Below, piece by piece: positions 7,710 through 17,331 of a stretch of DNA of 64,000 bases. Origin of the DNA: Inhella proteolytica (GTDB lineage Bacteria > Pseudomonadota > Gammaproteobacteria > Burkholderiales > Burkholderiaceae_C); the NCBI RefSeq assembly GCF_016093275.1, contig NZ_JAEDAK010000001.1, forward strand, positions 124,001 through 188,000, written 5' to 3'. How positions within the stretch are numbered: position 1 is the first letter of the stretch; the number at the start of each line of letters is the position of its first letter. The translations under genes were made by a program, and so were the position numbers. The notes under the pieces are model-generated. The model was not told where the DNA came from. It did not search any database and saw only the letters and a program-made list of their open reading frames with translations.

Positions 7710-8939
7710 ATGAATGATTGGATGAACCAGCTGGACCACCGTGGCGTGGGGCTGGAGGCCTTGGCCCTGGCCCTGCTGCTGGCGACCGTGGGCCTGCTGG
7801 TGTGGCTGCTGGCGCGGCGCTACCGTGAAAGCTCCCAGGTGCTGGTGGGCCAGCATGGCTTTGATGGCGCGCTCTTCCCGGTGCTGGCCCTGGGCGGCGC
7901 CTACGCGCTGAACAAGCTGTGGCCCTTGATGGGTGCCAAGCCCGTGCTGCTGAAGCTGGCCCTGCCGGTGCTGATCAGCCTGCTGGTGATTCGCGTGGTG
8001 GTGCGCATCCTGCGCGCGGCCTTCCCGAGTTCGCGCTGGGTGCATGTGGGCGAGCGCTGGGTCAGCTGGTTGGCCTGGGGCGGCTCCATCCTCTGGATCA
8101 CCGGCCTGTGGCCGGCGGCGATGGAAGAGCTGGAAGCCATCAGCTGGAAGCTCGGCGGCAGCACGGTCAGCCTGCGCAGCCTGCTGGAGGCCGCCGTCTC
8201 GGTCGCCTTCGTGCTGGTGGGCACGCTGTGGCTGTCGGCCGTCATCGAGGCGCGCCTGCTCAAGGCCGCCACCGAGGACCTGAGCGCGCGCAAGATCATC
8301 GCCAACCTGGTCAAGGCGGGGCTGCTCTTCGTCGGCCTGCTGATCGCGCTGTCCAGCGCCGGCATCGACCTCACCGCGTTGGGCGTGCTGGGCGGCGCGC
8401 TCGGCGTGGGCCTGGGCTTCGGCTTGCAGAAGCTGGCCAGCAACTACGTCAGCGGCTTCGTCATCCTGGCCGAGCGCTCGCTGCGCATCGGCGACATGGT
8501 CAAGGTCGACGGTTTCGAGGGCCGCATCACCGACATCAAGACCCGCTACACCATCGTGCGCGCGCTCAATGGCCGCGAGTCGGTGGTGCCCAACGAGCTC
8601 TTGATCACGCAGCGCGTCGAGAACAGCTCGCTGGCCGATCCCAAGGTGGCGTTGACCACGCAGCTGAGCGTCGGCTACGACTCGGACGTGGATCGCTTGC
8701 TGCCGCTGCTGCAGGCCGCCGTGCAGGACGTGCCCCGCGTGCTCGCCGACCCGCCGCCGGCCGTGCAGCTCAGCAACTTCGGTGCCGACGGCCTGGACCT
8801 GCAAGTGGTGTTCTGGATCGGCGACCCGCAAAACGGCAGCGGCAGCGTGCGCAGCGACGTCAATCTGGCGCTGCTGCGCCTGCTGCGGGAGCTGGGCGTC
8901 GAGATTCCCTTCCCGCAGCGCGTGGTGCACCAGCGCTGA
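7710..8939 (+). CDS. MscS-family mechanosensitive ion channel
   Basis: This 409-residue membrane protein has about five or six transmembrane stretches followed by the MscS domain. The pore-lining helix region is rich in Gly and Ala (ALGVLGGALGVGLGFGLQKLASNYVSG, about residues 227-253). It leads into the beta domain AERSLRIGDMVKVDGFEGRITDIKTRYT and VVPNELLITQ, which are strongly conserved in the family. Such channels open under membrane tension and release solutes during hypo-osmotic shock. The ATG at 7710 begins MNDWMNQLDH and lies 10 bases after the deacetylase stop. It is larger than E. coli MscS (286 residues) because of extra N-terminal membrane helices. Confidence 0.93.
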   Translation: MNDWMNQLDHRGVGLEALALALLLATVGLLVWLLARRYRESSQVLVGQHGFDGALFPVLALGGAYALNKLWPLMGAKPVLLKLALPVLISLLVIRVVVRILRAAFPSSRWVHVGERWVSWLAWGGSILWITGLWPAAMEELEAISWKLGGSTVSLRSLLEAAVSVAFVLVGTLWLSAVIEARLLKAATEDLSARKIIANLVKAGLLFVGLLIALSSAGIDLTALGVLGGALGVGLGFGLQKLASNYVSGFVILAERSLRIGDMVKVDGFEGRITDIKTRYTIVRALNGRESVVPNELLITQRVENSSLADPKVALTTQLSVGYDSDVDRLLPLLQAAVQDVPRVLADPPPAVQLSNFGADGLDLQVVFWIGDPQNGSGSVRSDVNLALLRLLRELGVEIPFPQRVVHQR

Positions 8940-9042
8940 GCGTCGGTTTCAACAGGGCCGCGAGGTGCACGCAGCAATCAGCGGACCAGAGGGGCCTGGC
9001 TCGCACAAACCCGGAGCCCGCTGCTCGGCCGCTTGTGGTGGG

Positions 9043-9924
9043 ATGCGCCATGGTTTTGGGACTCCTCCTGTGCTGCGCCGGTACCTGCTGATCCTGCTCC
9101 TGTTGTTCGGTTCAACGGCCCATGCGGAAACCATCGCCTGGGCGGTGGCCGATGGCCCGCCCTTCCATCTGCCGGGCAGCGTGCCCAAGCCGGCCCGTCC
9201 GGTGGAGCTGGGTGAGGGTGTGAACGATCTGCTGATCGCCTACCTGGCCGAGGAGCTGCCGGGCTTTCATCACCGGTTGGAGCACCTGTCGCGCCCGAAG
9301 ATGTGGCGGCTGATGCAAGCCGGTGAGCCGATCTGCTATGTCGATGCCTTCAAGACGCCCGAGCGCCTGGGCTTCGCCTATTTTTCGGCCGTGACCGTCG
9401 GTGTGCCCCAGGTGCTGGTGACGCGGGCCGGCACGCCGGGGCTCGAAGGAGAGCAGGTTCTGAAGGAGCTGCTGCAGCGCAAGGATCTGCGCGGCGTGTT
9501 CGAGATGGGGCGCAGCTATGGCGCGCACCTGGATCCGATGCTGGAGGCGGCAAAGGTCTCGCGCCAGCCCCTGCCCAGTTCCGCCCAGGTGCTGCGCATG
9601 CTGGAGGCCGGGCGCATGGACTACCTGGTCGAGTACCCGATGGCGCTGCAGTACTACGTGGAGCGCCTGAGCCCGGCGCCGGAGCTGGCGTTTTTCGATC
9701 TGTTCGAAGAGCGCGACCCGCCACCCGCCTACGTGGCCTGCACACGCTCCGCCTGGGGCAAGGGCGTGATCGAGGCCGTGGACGGCGCCATTCGCCGCCT
9801 GGCCGTGCGCCCGGAGAGCCGACGCGCCTTCCTGCGCTGGCTGCCGGCGGATGTCCGCCAGGCCCACGGTGCGCGCATCGAGCGCTTCTACCGTGAACGT
9901 GCGCTGCAGCGTGATGTCGAGTAG
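9043..9924 (+). CDS. Periplasmic solute-binding-like protein (TIGR02285 type)
   Basis: This secreted protein resembles bacterial extracellular solute-binding domain 3 proteins of the TIGR02285 kind. A signal sequence LRRYLLILLLLFGSTAHA ends before ETIAWAVADGPPFH. The body then has the two-lobe pattern with MWRLMQAGEPICYVDAFKTPERLGFAYFS. I use the ATG at 9043; a GTG at 9070 would give a more compact signal peptide and is equally possible. No transporter genes are adjacent, so the protein may be a stand-alone ligand sensor or an orphan binding protein. It overlaps the start of the glutathione transferase gene by 11 bases. The ligand is unknown. Confidence 0.75.
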   Translation: MRHGFGTPPVLRRYLLILLLLFGSTAHAETIAWAVADGPPFHLPGSVPKPARPVELGEGVNDLLIAYLAEELPGFHHRLEHLSRPKMWRLMQAGEPICYVDAFKTPERLGFAYFSAVTVGVPQVLVTRAGTPGLEGEQVLKELLQRKDLRGVFEMGRSYGAHLDPMLEAAKVSRQPLPSSAQVLRMLEAGRMDYLVEYPMALQYYVERLSPAPELAFFDLFEERDPPPAYVACTRSAWGKGVIEAVDGAIRRLAVRPESRRAFLRWLPADVRQAHGARIERFYRERALQRDVE

Positions 9925-10771
9925 CGCAGCGTCGGGGGCAGTGTCTGGGTCAGCTCGGGCGGCCCGGTCCGGCGGCCTGAATGCCACCGTCTTTCACATC
10001 CCCGTCTGCCCGTTCTCGCAGCGGCTGGAGATCCTGCTGCAGCTCAAGGGGCGGCCCGATGCGGTGCGCTTCGAGCGCGTGGACATCACGCGCCCGCGCT
10101 CAGCCGAGCTGTTGGCGCTCAGCGGCGGGCGCAGCACGCTGCCGCTGATGCGCCTGGAAGACGGCACCGTGCTGCGTGAAAGCCTGGTGATCCTGCGCTA
10201 CCTGGAGATGGCGCTGCCCGAGCCGCCGGTGGCACGGCAGGATGCGCGCGCGCATGCGCTGGAGAACCTGCTGGTGTGCGAGGAAGGGCGCCTGGGCGAT
10301 GCCGGCTACCGCTACATGATGAACCAGGAGCCGGCGCGACGCGAGGAGCTGCGCCTGGCGCTGTTGGCGGTCTATGCGCGCCTGGACGAGGCGCTGCGCC
10401 AGCACAACCCGGACGGCCTTTGGCTGTTCGATTCCTTCGGCTGGGCCGAGACCGTCTTCACGCCCTTGCTGCAGCGCTTCTGGTTCCTGAGCTACTACGA
10501 GGGTTTCGAGCTGCCGGCGGAGCCTGGCTATGCACGCGTGCGCCGCTGGCAGGACGCCTGCCGGGCTCATCCCGCCGCCCAGCAGGTCAGCGAGGAGGAG
10601 ATCGTGAAGCTCTATCACGACTACGCCCGCGGTGCCGGCAATGGCGCGCTGCTTCCCGGCCGTGAGCGCTCGTCTTTCGTCTTCGAGCCCGATTGGCGCA
10701 GCCGCCCCTGGCCGCCCCGAGACAAATGGGGCCCTGCGCCCACGGACGCCGAGCTGGGCCTGCCGGCCTGA
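9914..10771 (+). CDS. Glutathione S-transferase family protein
   Basis: This glutathione transferase-fold protein has a thioredoxin-like N-terminal domain beginning TVFHIPVCPFSQRLEILLQLKG and an all-helical C-terminal domain after about residue 110. The CPFS motif resembles omega/beta-class or stringent-starvation-like proteins that use a cysteine rather than serine or tyrosine. The substrate is unknown. The start at 9914 overlaps the previous gene's end; the true start may lie closer to the LNATVFHIP region, as the first 25 residues are low-complexity and have no family match. The gene ends 4 bases before the converging yfiB-like gene, with no hairpin terminator between them. Confidence 0.82.
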   Translation: MSSSAASGAVSGSARAARSGGLNATVFHIPVCPFSQRLEILLQLKGRPDAVRFERVDITRPRSAELLALSGGRSTLPLMRLEDGTVLRESLVILRYLEMALPEPPVARQDARAHALENLLVCEEGRLGDAGYRYMMNQEPARREELRLALLAVYARLDEALRQHNPDGLWLFDSFGWAETVFTPLLQRFWFLSYYEGFELPAEPGYARVRRWQDACRAHPAAQQVSEEEIVKLYHDYARGAGNGALLPGRERSSFVFEPDWRSRPWPPRDKWGPAPTDAELGLPA

Positions 10772-10775
10772 GGCC

Positions 10776-11306
10776 CTAGCCCGCGGCGGGCACGATCAGC
10801 ACCACGCGCCGGTTCTGGGCACGGCCGGCGTCGGTCTGGTTGCTGGCAATGGGGCGGCGCTTGCCGAAGCCCTGCACCTGCAGGCGCTCGGGCGGCAACC
10901 CGGCCGCCAGCAGCACCCGCGCCACGGCGTGGGCGCGTCGCTCCGATAGCTGCTGGTTGAAGGCTTCGGAGCCGATCTCGTCGGCATGGCCCTCGATGCG
11001 GCAGTGGGCGAACTCCAGGCGCACCAGCGCGCGGCCGATACGGTGCAGCTTGATCATGGCCTCGGAGCCCAGGCTGTCGGAGCCGAACTCGAACTGCGAT
11101 TGCGCGCCCAGGTCCAGCAGCCAGCCTTCCTCGGTGCGCTGGAAGCCGAGTTGGCGCAGCGGCTCGTAGACCTCGACCGGCGCGAGCGGCAGGCCGGCGC
11201 CGGTGGGCTCGGTCGGCAGCGGGGTGCTGCAGGCGCCCAGAGCCAGCAGCAGGGCGGCGCCCAGCGGGCGGAGGGTGCGCAGGCGCAATTCAGGCCGTGG
11301 CTTCAT
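10776..11306 (-). CDS. yfiB: YfiB-like OmpA-domain outer-membrane lipoprotein
   Basis: This 176-residue lipoprotein has a signal peptide ending in LLLALGAC (lipobox, Cys26) followed by an OmpA-type peptidoglycan-binding domain. The domain motifs are RIEGHADEIGSEAFNQQLSERRAHAVARVL and GFGKRRPIASNQTDAGRAQNRRVVLIV. In the YfiBNR system of Pseudomonas and E. coli, YfiB sits in the outer membrane, binds the cell wall and pulls the repressor YfiR away from the cyclase YfiN. Gene order yfiR-yfiN-yfiB is the same here, and this gene overlaps the end of the cyclase gene by 17 bases. The specific symbol rests on that context; the domain alone would only support an OmpA-family lipoprotein. Confidence 0.8.
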   Translation of the reverse strand: MKPRPELRLRTLRPLGAALLLALGACSTPLPTEPTGAGLPLAPVEVYEPLRQLGFQRTEEGWLLDLGAQSQFEFGSDSLGSEAMIKLHRIGRALVRLEFAHCRIEGHADEIGSEAFNQQLSERRAHAVARVLLAAGLPPERLQVQGFGKRRPIASNQTDAGRAQNRRVVLIVPAAG

Positions 11307-12528
11307 CGGTCAATTCCCTGGGCGAGGCCCGGCGGGCCCGCTTGTTGGCATACATGGCTTCGTCGGCGCGCGCCAGCAGGGCGTCGACATCGGTGCCCTC
11401 ACTGGGGTAGATGGCCCAGCCGACGCTGACGCTGGGTTGCAGGCTGAGCTGCGCGTCCACCGGCAGGGGCGCCTGCATGGCGGCCTGGATCTTGGCCACC
11501 AGCAGCGGCAGGTGCTCGCGTTGCAGCAGCGGTTCCAACAGCACCGCGTACTCGTCGCCGCCCAGGCGGGCCACGCAGTCGCTGTCGCGCAGCGCACCGC
11601 GCAGGCGCGCCGCCACTTCCTGCAGCAGGCGGTCGCCGATCGCATGGCCGTGCAGGTCGTTGACGCGCTTGAGGCCATCGGCATCGATGAACAGCACGGC
11701 CAGTTCGTGCTCTCCGGCGGCGCGTTCCAGCGCGCCGGCCACCTCCTGGCGGAAGCGGGCGCGGTTGGCCAGGCCGGTCAGGGTGTCGCTGAAGGCCTCG
11801 CGGCGCAGCAGCTGGTTGTGCTGGGCGAGCAGCTCCTGCTGGCGCAGCAGCGCCGCCTCGTGCGCCTGCACCATGCCCAGCAGGGCGTTGAAGTCCTCGG
11901 CGAGCGCGTGGAACTCCTCGATGTCGGCGCCAGGGGCGCGGCGATCGAAGGCGCGGTCGGCGCGGATGCTGCGGGTCAGCCGCCGCATGGTGTCCAGCGG
12001 CGTGGTGATCTGACGCTCGACCCGCCGCGCCAACGCCAGCACCAGGCCGGCCGTGCCGGCCACGGTGGCCAGGGCCACGCCCAGGTAGGCGGCCAACAGC
12101 CAGAGCAGGGGGGCGGCGCTCGTCTGCACGTGCACGCGGCCGCGGCCCGGGTCTTCGGGCAGCACGGGGGCCTGGGCCTGCAGGGGCAGCCACTGCGCCA
12201 GACCGGCCTCCAGGCTGCTGGACCACCCGCTCGCGCGCTCGACCGCAGCGAACACCCGCCCATCGCCCAGCTCAATGCGGATGGCAGCCAGCTCCTCACG
12301 GTTCAGCACCGCCTGCATGGCCTCGCGTGCCGCTTCGGCATCGCGGAAGGTCACGGCCGCCTCGACGCTGTAGGCCACGGTGCGGGCCAGCAGATCGAGA
12401 TGGCGCTTGGCCTGCGCCTGCAGCACCGCCAGCGAGCCCAGCGCCCCCAGGCCGCCCACACACAAGGCGGTCCACAGCGCGGCGCTGCGCAGGCCGCGGT
12501 GCAGGGTCTGTTCGAGCGTGCGCCTCAC
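11290..12528 (-). CDS. yfiN: YfiN/TpbB-like membrane diguanylate cyclase
   Basis: This 412-residue protein should make cyclic-di-GMP from two GTP. A membrane helix at about 16-36, a periplasmic sensor segment, a second helix at about 142-167 and a HAMP-like linker precede a GGDEF domain. The active-site loop is GGDEY at 323-327, where Tyr replaces the usual Phe. The product-inhibition site RDSD lies five residues before it at 314-317, so feedback control is likely intact. FIDADGLKRVNDLHGHAIGD is the substrate loop. The GTG start at 12528 overlaps the yfiR stop by 4 bases (GTGA). By analogy with YfiN/TpbB, the periplasmic part should be held off by YfiR. Confidence 0.88.
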   Translation of the reverse strand: MRRTLEQTLHRGLRSAALWTALCVGGLGALGSLAVLQAQAKRHLDLLARTVAYSVEAAVTFRDAEAAREAMQAVLNREELAAIRIELGDGRVFAAVERASGWSSSLEAGLAQWLPLQAQAPVLPEDPGRGRVHVQTSAAPLLWLLAAYLGVALATVAGTAGLVLALARRVERQITTPLDTMRRLTRSIRADRAFDRRAPGADIEEFHALAEDFNALLGMVQAHEAALLRQQELLAQHNQLLRREAFSDTLTGLANRARFRQEVAGALERAAGEHELAVLFIDADGLKRVNDLHGHAIGDRLLQEVAARLRGALRDSDCVARLGGDEYAVLLEPLLQREHLPLLVAKIQAAMQAPLPVDAQLSLQPSVSVGWAIYPSEGTDVDALLARADEAMYANKRARRASPRELTDEATA

Positions 12529-13061
12529 GAAGCCGCCTTGCGCGCCCGCGTCAGCAGCAGCACGCGCGGGTTGACGCGCAGGCCGCTGCGCGCCAGCGCG
12601 TCGGTGTTGATTTCGAAGGCGGGCTGGCCGCGCCCTTCGCCGAAGCAAACGGCGCCACCCAGAGTGCAGAAGCCGGCCCCGAGGCCCAGGGTCAGCAAGG
12701 GGCGTTCGGCGTACTCACGCAGGGCCTGGGCCTGGCGCTCATCGGTCCAGCCTTCGAAGAGCATGGCGTCGCAGCCGGCCGGCAGCTCGGCGTCCACCGC
12801 CACCTCGCGCAGGCTCAGGCGGCCGCCCAGCGGGTGCTCGGGCAAGGCGGCGGCCAGGGCCTTGGCCTGCGGCCCCCCCGCGCTGACGCACAGCAGGCCC
12901 GGCGGACGGGGCCAGCGGGTGAACTCCAGCAAGCCGAGGGCAAGCGCGGCCACGCCGGGCCGCTCGGGCGCGCCGGCCTCGGCGGCCCGGGCAGGGCACA
13001 GGGCCAGCGGGGCCAGCAGCAAGCTGACCTGCAGGCCCAGCAGGAGCGTGACGCGCCGCAT
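12525..13061 (-). CDS. yfiR: YfiR-like periplasmic repressor of the cyclase (DUF4154 family)
   Basis: This 178-residue secreted protein has a signal peptide (residues 1-27, ending ARA) and four mature-region cysteines at 58, 97, 132 and 139. Pseudomonas aeruginosa YfiR has cysteines at 71, 110, 145 and 152 that form two disulfides; the spacings 39, 35 and 7 are the same here, which strongly supports the assignment. YfiR binds the periplasmic part of YfiN and represses it, with release by reducing conditions or by YfiB. The ATG at 13061 is chosen because it starts a compact signal peptide just after the fumarase stop. With a gap of only 23 bases, the module may be read from the fumarase promoter. 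Confidence 0.82.
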   Translation of the reverse strand: MRRVTLLLGLQVSLLLAPLALCPARAAEAGAPERPGVAALALGLLEFTRWPRPPGLLCVSAGGPQAKALAAALPEHPLGGRLSLREVAVDAELPAGCDAMLFEGWTDERQAQALREYAERPLLTLGLGAGFCTLGGAVCFGEGRGQPAFEINTDALARSGLRVNPRVLLLTRARKAAS

Positions 13062-13084
13062 CAGCAACCGACGGGAGCGACTCC

Positions 13085-14626
13085 TCAGGCGCTGGCGATG
13101 GGAATGCCGGCGAACTCGCCCTTGGCGATGCGTTCCTTCCACAGCGCCGGCGCGGTGTTGTGGACGGATTCACCCGTGGCATCCACGGCCACGGTGACCG
13201 GCATGTCCTGCACCTCGAACTCGTAGATGGCTTCCATGCCCAGGTCGGCAAAGCCCACCACCTTGGCCTGCTTGATCGCCTTGGCCACCAGGTAGGCGGC
13301 CCCGCCCACGGCCATCAGGTAGGCGCTCTTGTGCTTCTTGATGGCCTCGATGCCGGCCGGGCCGCGCTCGGCCTTGCCCACCATGCCGATCAGGCCGGTC
13401 TTGGCCAGCATCATCTCGGTGAACTTGTCCATGCGCGTGGCGGTGGTGGGGCCGGCCGGGCCGACCACCTCGTCGCGCACCGGATCGACCGGGCCGACGT
13501 AGTAGATGACGCGGTTGGTGAAGTCGACCGGCAGGCTCTCGCCCTTGGCCAGCATGTCCTGGATGCGCTTGTGCGCGGCGTCGCGGCCGGTCAGCATCTT
13601 GCCGTTCAGCAGCAGGGTCTCGCCGGGTTTCCAGCTCGCCACTTCGGCGGGCGTCAGGGTGTCCAGATTGACCTTGCGGCTCTTGTTGTAGTCGGGCGCC
13701 CAGTGCACGTCGGGCCAGAGGTCCAGGCTCGGCGCGTCGATGAAGGCCGGGCCGCTGCCGTCCATGGTCACGTGCGCGTGGCGGGTGGCGGCGCAGTTCG
13801 GGATCATCGCCACCGGCTTGCTGGCCGCGTGCGTGGGGTAGGTGGCGATCTTGATGTCCAGCACCGTCGTCAGGCCGCCCAGGCCCTGCGCCCCGATACC
13901 CAGCGCGTTGACCTTCTCGTACAGCTCGATGCGCAGCTCTTCGAGCTTGTTCTGCGGGCCGCGGGCCAGCAGCTCGAACATGTCGATCGGCTCCATCAGG
14001 CTCTGCTTGGCCAGCAGCATGGCCTTCTCGGCGGTGCCGCCCACGCCGATGCCCAGCATGCCTGGCGGGCACCAGCCCGCACCCATCTCGGGCACGGTCT
14101 TGAGCACCCAGTCGACCAGGTCGTCGCTGGGGTTCATCATCTTGAACTTGCTCTTGTTCTCGCTGCCGCCGCCCTTGGCGGCGACGTCGATGCTGAGCTT
14201 GTCGCCCGGCACCAGGGTCATGTGCACCACGGCGGGCGTGTTGTCCTTGGTGTTCTTGCGGGCAAAGATGGGGTCGTCCAGCACCGAGGCGCGCAGCTTG
14301 TTGTCGGGGTTCAGATAGCCCTTGCGCACGCCCTCGTTGACGGCGGCCTCGATGCCATCGTCAAAGCCCTCAAAGCGGCAGTCCATGCCGATTTCCAGGA
14401 AGACGTTGACGATGCCGGTGTCCTGGCAGATCGGACGGCGCCCTTCGGCGCACAGGCGGCTGTTGGTCAGGATCTGCGCGATCGCGTCCTTGGCGGCCGG
14501 CGAGGCCTCGCGCTCGTAGGCGCGCGCGAGGTGGGCGATGTAGTCGGCCGGGTGGTAGTAGCTGATGTACTGCAGGGCGGCGGCGACGGTCTCGATCAGG
14601 TCGTCGCGGCGGATCACGGTGGGCAT
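13085..14626 (-). CDS. fumA: Class I fumarate hydratase (iron-sulfur)
   Basis: This fumarase interconverts fumarate and malate in the citric acid cycle in the cytoplasm. It is the 4Fe-4S, oxygen-sensitive class I type, a single chain with both alpha and beta parts (513 residues). Cluster cysteines are seen in RPICQDTGI, GAGWCPPGMLG and IPNCAATRHAH. The beta part has GETLLLNGKMLTGRDAAHKR and YYVGPVDPVRDEVVGPAGPTTATRMDKF. The ATG at 14626 has AGGAG 8 bases upstream, which decides it over an ATG 18 codons earlier. It follows the sensor kinase gene after a 176-base gap that probably holds its promoter. Class I enzymes in this order are often named fumA or simply fumarase. Confidence 0.95.
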   Translation of the reverse strand: MPTVIRRDDLIETVAAALQYISYYHPADYIAHLARAYEREASPAAKDAIAQILTNSRLCAEGRRPICQDTGIVNVFLEIGMDCRFEGFDDGIEAAVNEGVRKGYLNPDNKLRASVLDDPIFARKNTKDNTPAVVHMTLVPGDKLSIDVAAKGGGSENKSKFKMMNPSDDLVDWVLKTVPEMGAGWCPPGMLGIGVGGTAEKAMLLAKQSLMEPIDMFELLARGPQNKLEELRIELYEKVNALGIGAQGLGGLTTVLDIKIATYPTHAASKPVAMIPNCAATRHAHVTMDGSGPAFIDAPSLDLWPDVHWAPDYNKSRKVNLDTLTPAEVASWKPGETLLLNGKMLTGRDAAHKRIQDMLAKGESLPVDFTNRVIYYVGPVDPVRDEVVGPAGPTTATRMDKFTEMMLAKTGLIGMVGKAERGPAGIEAIKKHKSAYLMAVGGAAYLVAKAIKQAKVVGFADLGMEAIYEFEVQDMPVTVAVDATGESVHNTAPALWKERIAKGEFAGIPIASA

Positions 14627-14771
14627 GCGAGGGCTCCTGGCGGGGCATGACTGGGGTAACCCCGAGAGTTTAGGTGGCACCCTTCGCCCCTTCCCCTGTA
14701 ACCCCTTGTTCAGAGGTTCACTTTCATCAAGCCAGCTCCATCAAGCGGCTGCCGCGAAGCCGGCTGGGGCA

Positions 14772-14792
14772 GAAGCGCCCGGGGGGCGCTTC
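14772..14792 (-). terminator. Hairpin between sensor kinase and fumarase genes
   Basis: GAAGCGCCC and its exact complement are separated by a GGG loop. It lies 11 bases past the kinase stop on the minus strand. There is no T run, so it may be a weak or Rho-assisted terminator, or a stabilising 3' structure. Confidence 0.45.
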
Positions 14793-14802
14793 GGGGGATG
14801 GC

Positions 14803-16412
<1,610 letters not shown>

Positions 16413-16416
<4 letters not shown>

Positions 16417-17315
16417 CGTCGCGACGACACCAGGATACCCGCAGCGATCAGGGCAAACGCCAGGGCGTGAAAGGCGCGCGGCATGCTGCCGATCAAGGCC
16501 GCGCTGAGCAGTGCGGCAAACAGCGGGGTCAGGTTGATGAAGAAGCCGGTCAGGGCCGGGCCGGCTTCGCGTACGCCCAGGCCCCAGCAGCGGTAGGCGA
16601 TCAGGCTGGGGCCCACGGCGATGTAGAGCAGGCCCAGCAGCAGGGTGCCACTCCACTGCACCGTGGGCGCGCCGGCCGCCTGTTCGGCCAGGCTGCCCAG
16701 GCCGGCGAAGACCAGCCCGAACAGCGCCTGCGCCGCCAGCAGATCAGCCCAGTTCCAATGCGCCAGCCCCTTGGGCGCCCGGGCCAGTAGCCAGGAATAG
16801 AGCGCCCAGGCCAGATTGGCCAGCAGCATCAGCACGTCGCCCTGCACGAAGGCGACCTGGCGCAGGCGCTGCCACTCGCCCTGGCTAATGACCACCGCCA
16901 CGCCCAGCAGCGAGAGTAGGGCGCCCAGGCCCTGGCGCAGCGTGGGCCGCACGCCGAAGGCCAGCAACCCCACCAGCAGCATGGACAGCGGCAGGCTGGC
17001 GGCGATCAGGGTCACGTTCAGCGGGTCCGAGCTGTGCAGGGCGCGGTAGAGCAGGGCGTTGTAGAGCCCCATGCCGAGCAAGCCGGTACCGGCCAGCCAG
17101 CGCCAGTGCTGCGTCAGCAGGCCGCGTTCGCGCCACAGCTGCTGGGTCAGCGGCAGCAGCAGGGCCAGGGCCAATGACCACCGCAGCAGATTGAGCAGGG
17201 CCGGGGGCACGGCCGGCACCAGCAGCTTGCCCACCACGGCGTTGCCGGCCCACAGCAGGGGCGGCAGGCTGAGCAGCAGGGCCAGGCGGGGAGTCAGGGC
17301 GTGCGGGGCCGTCAT
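16413..17315 (-). CDS. EamA-family (drug/metabolite) transporter
   Basis: This 300-residue inner-membrane protein has about ten transmembrane helices arranged as two EamA repeats, as in RhaT/YdcZ-type exporters. Recognisable pieces are LPPLLWAGNAVVGKLL at the start of repeat one and ANLAWALYSWLLARAP opening repeat two. The substrate is not known. The ATG at 17315 lies 16 bases after the amylase stop. Its 3' end is coupled by a 4-base overlap to the sensor kinase, an unusual pairing that could mean the kinase senses or controls the same compound; this is a guess from position only. Confidence 0.88.
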
Positions 17316-17331
17316 GGCCCGCACTGTGCCC

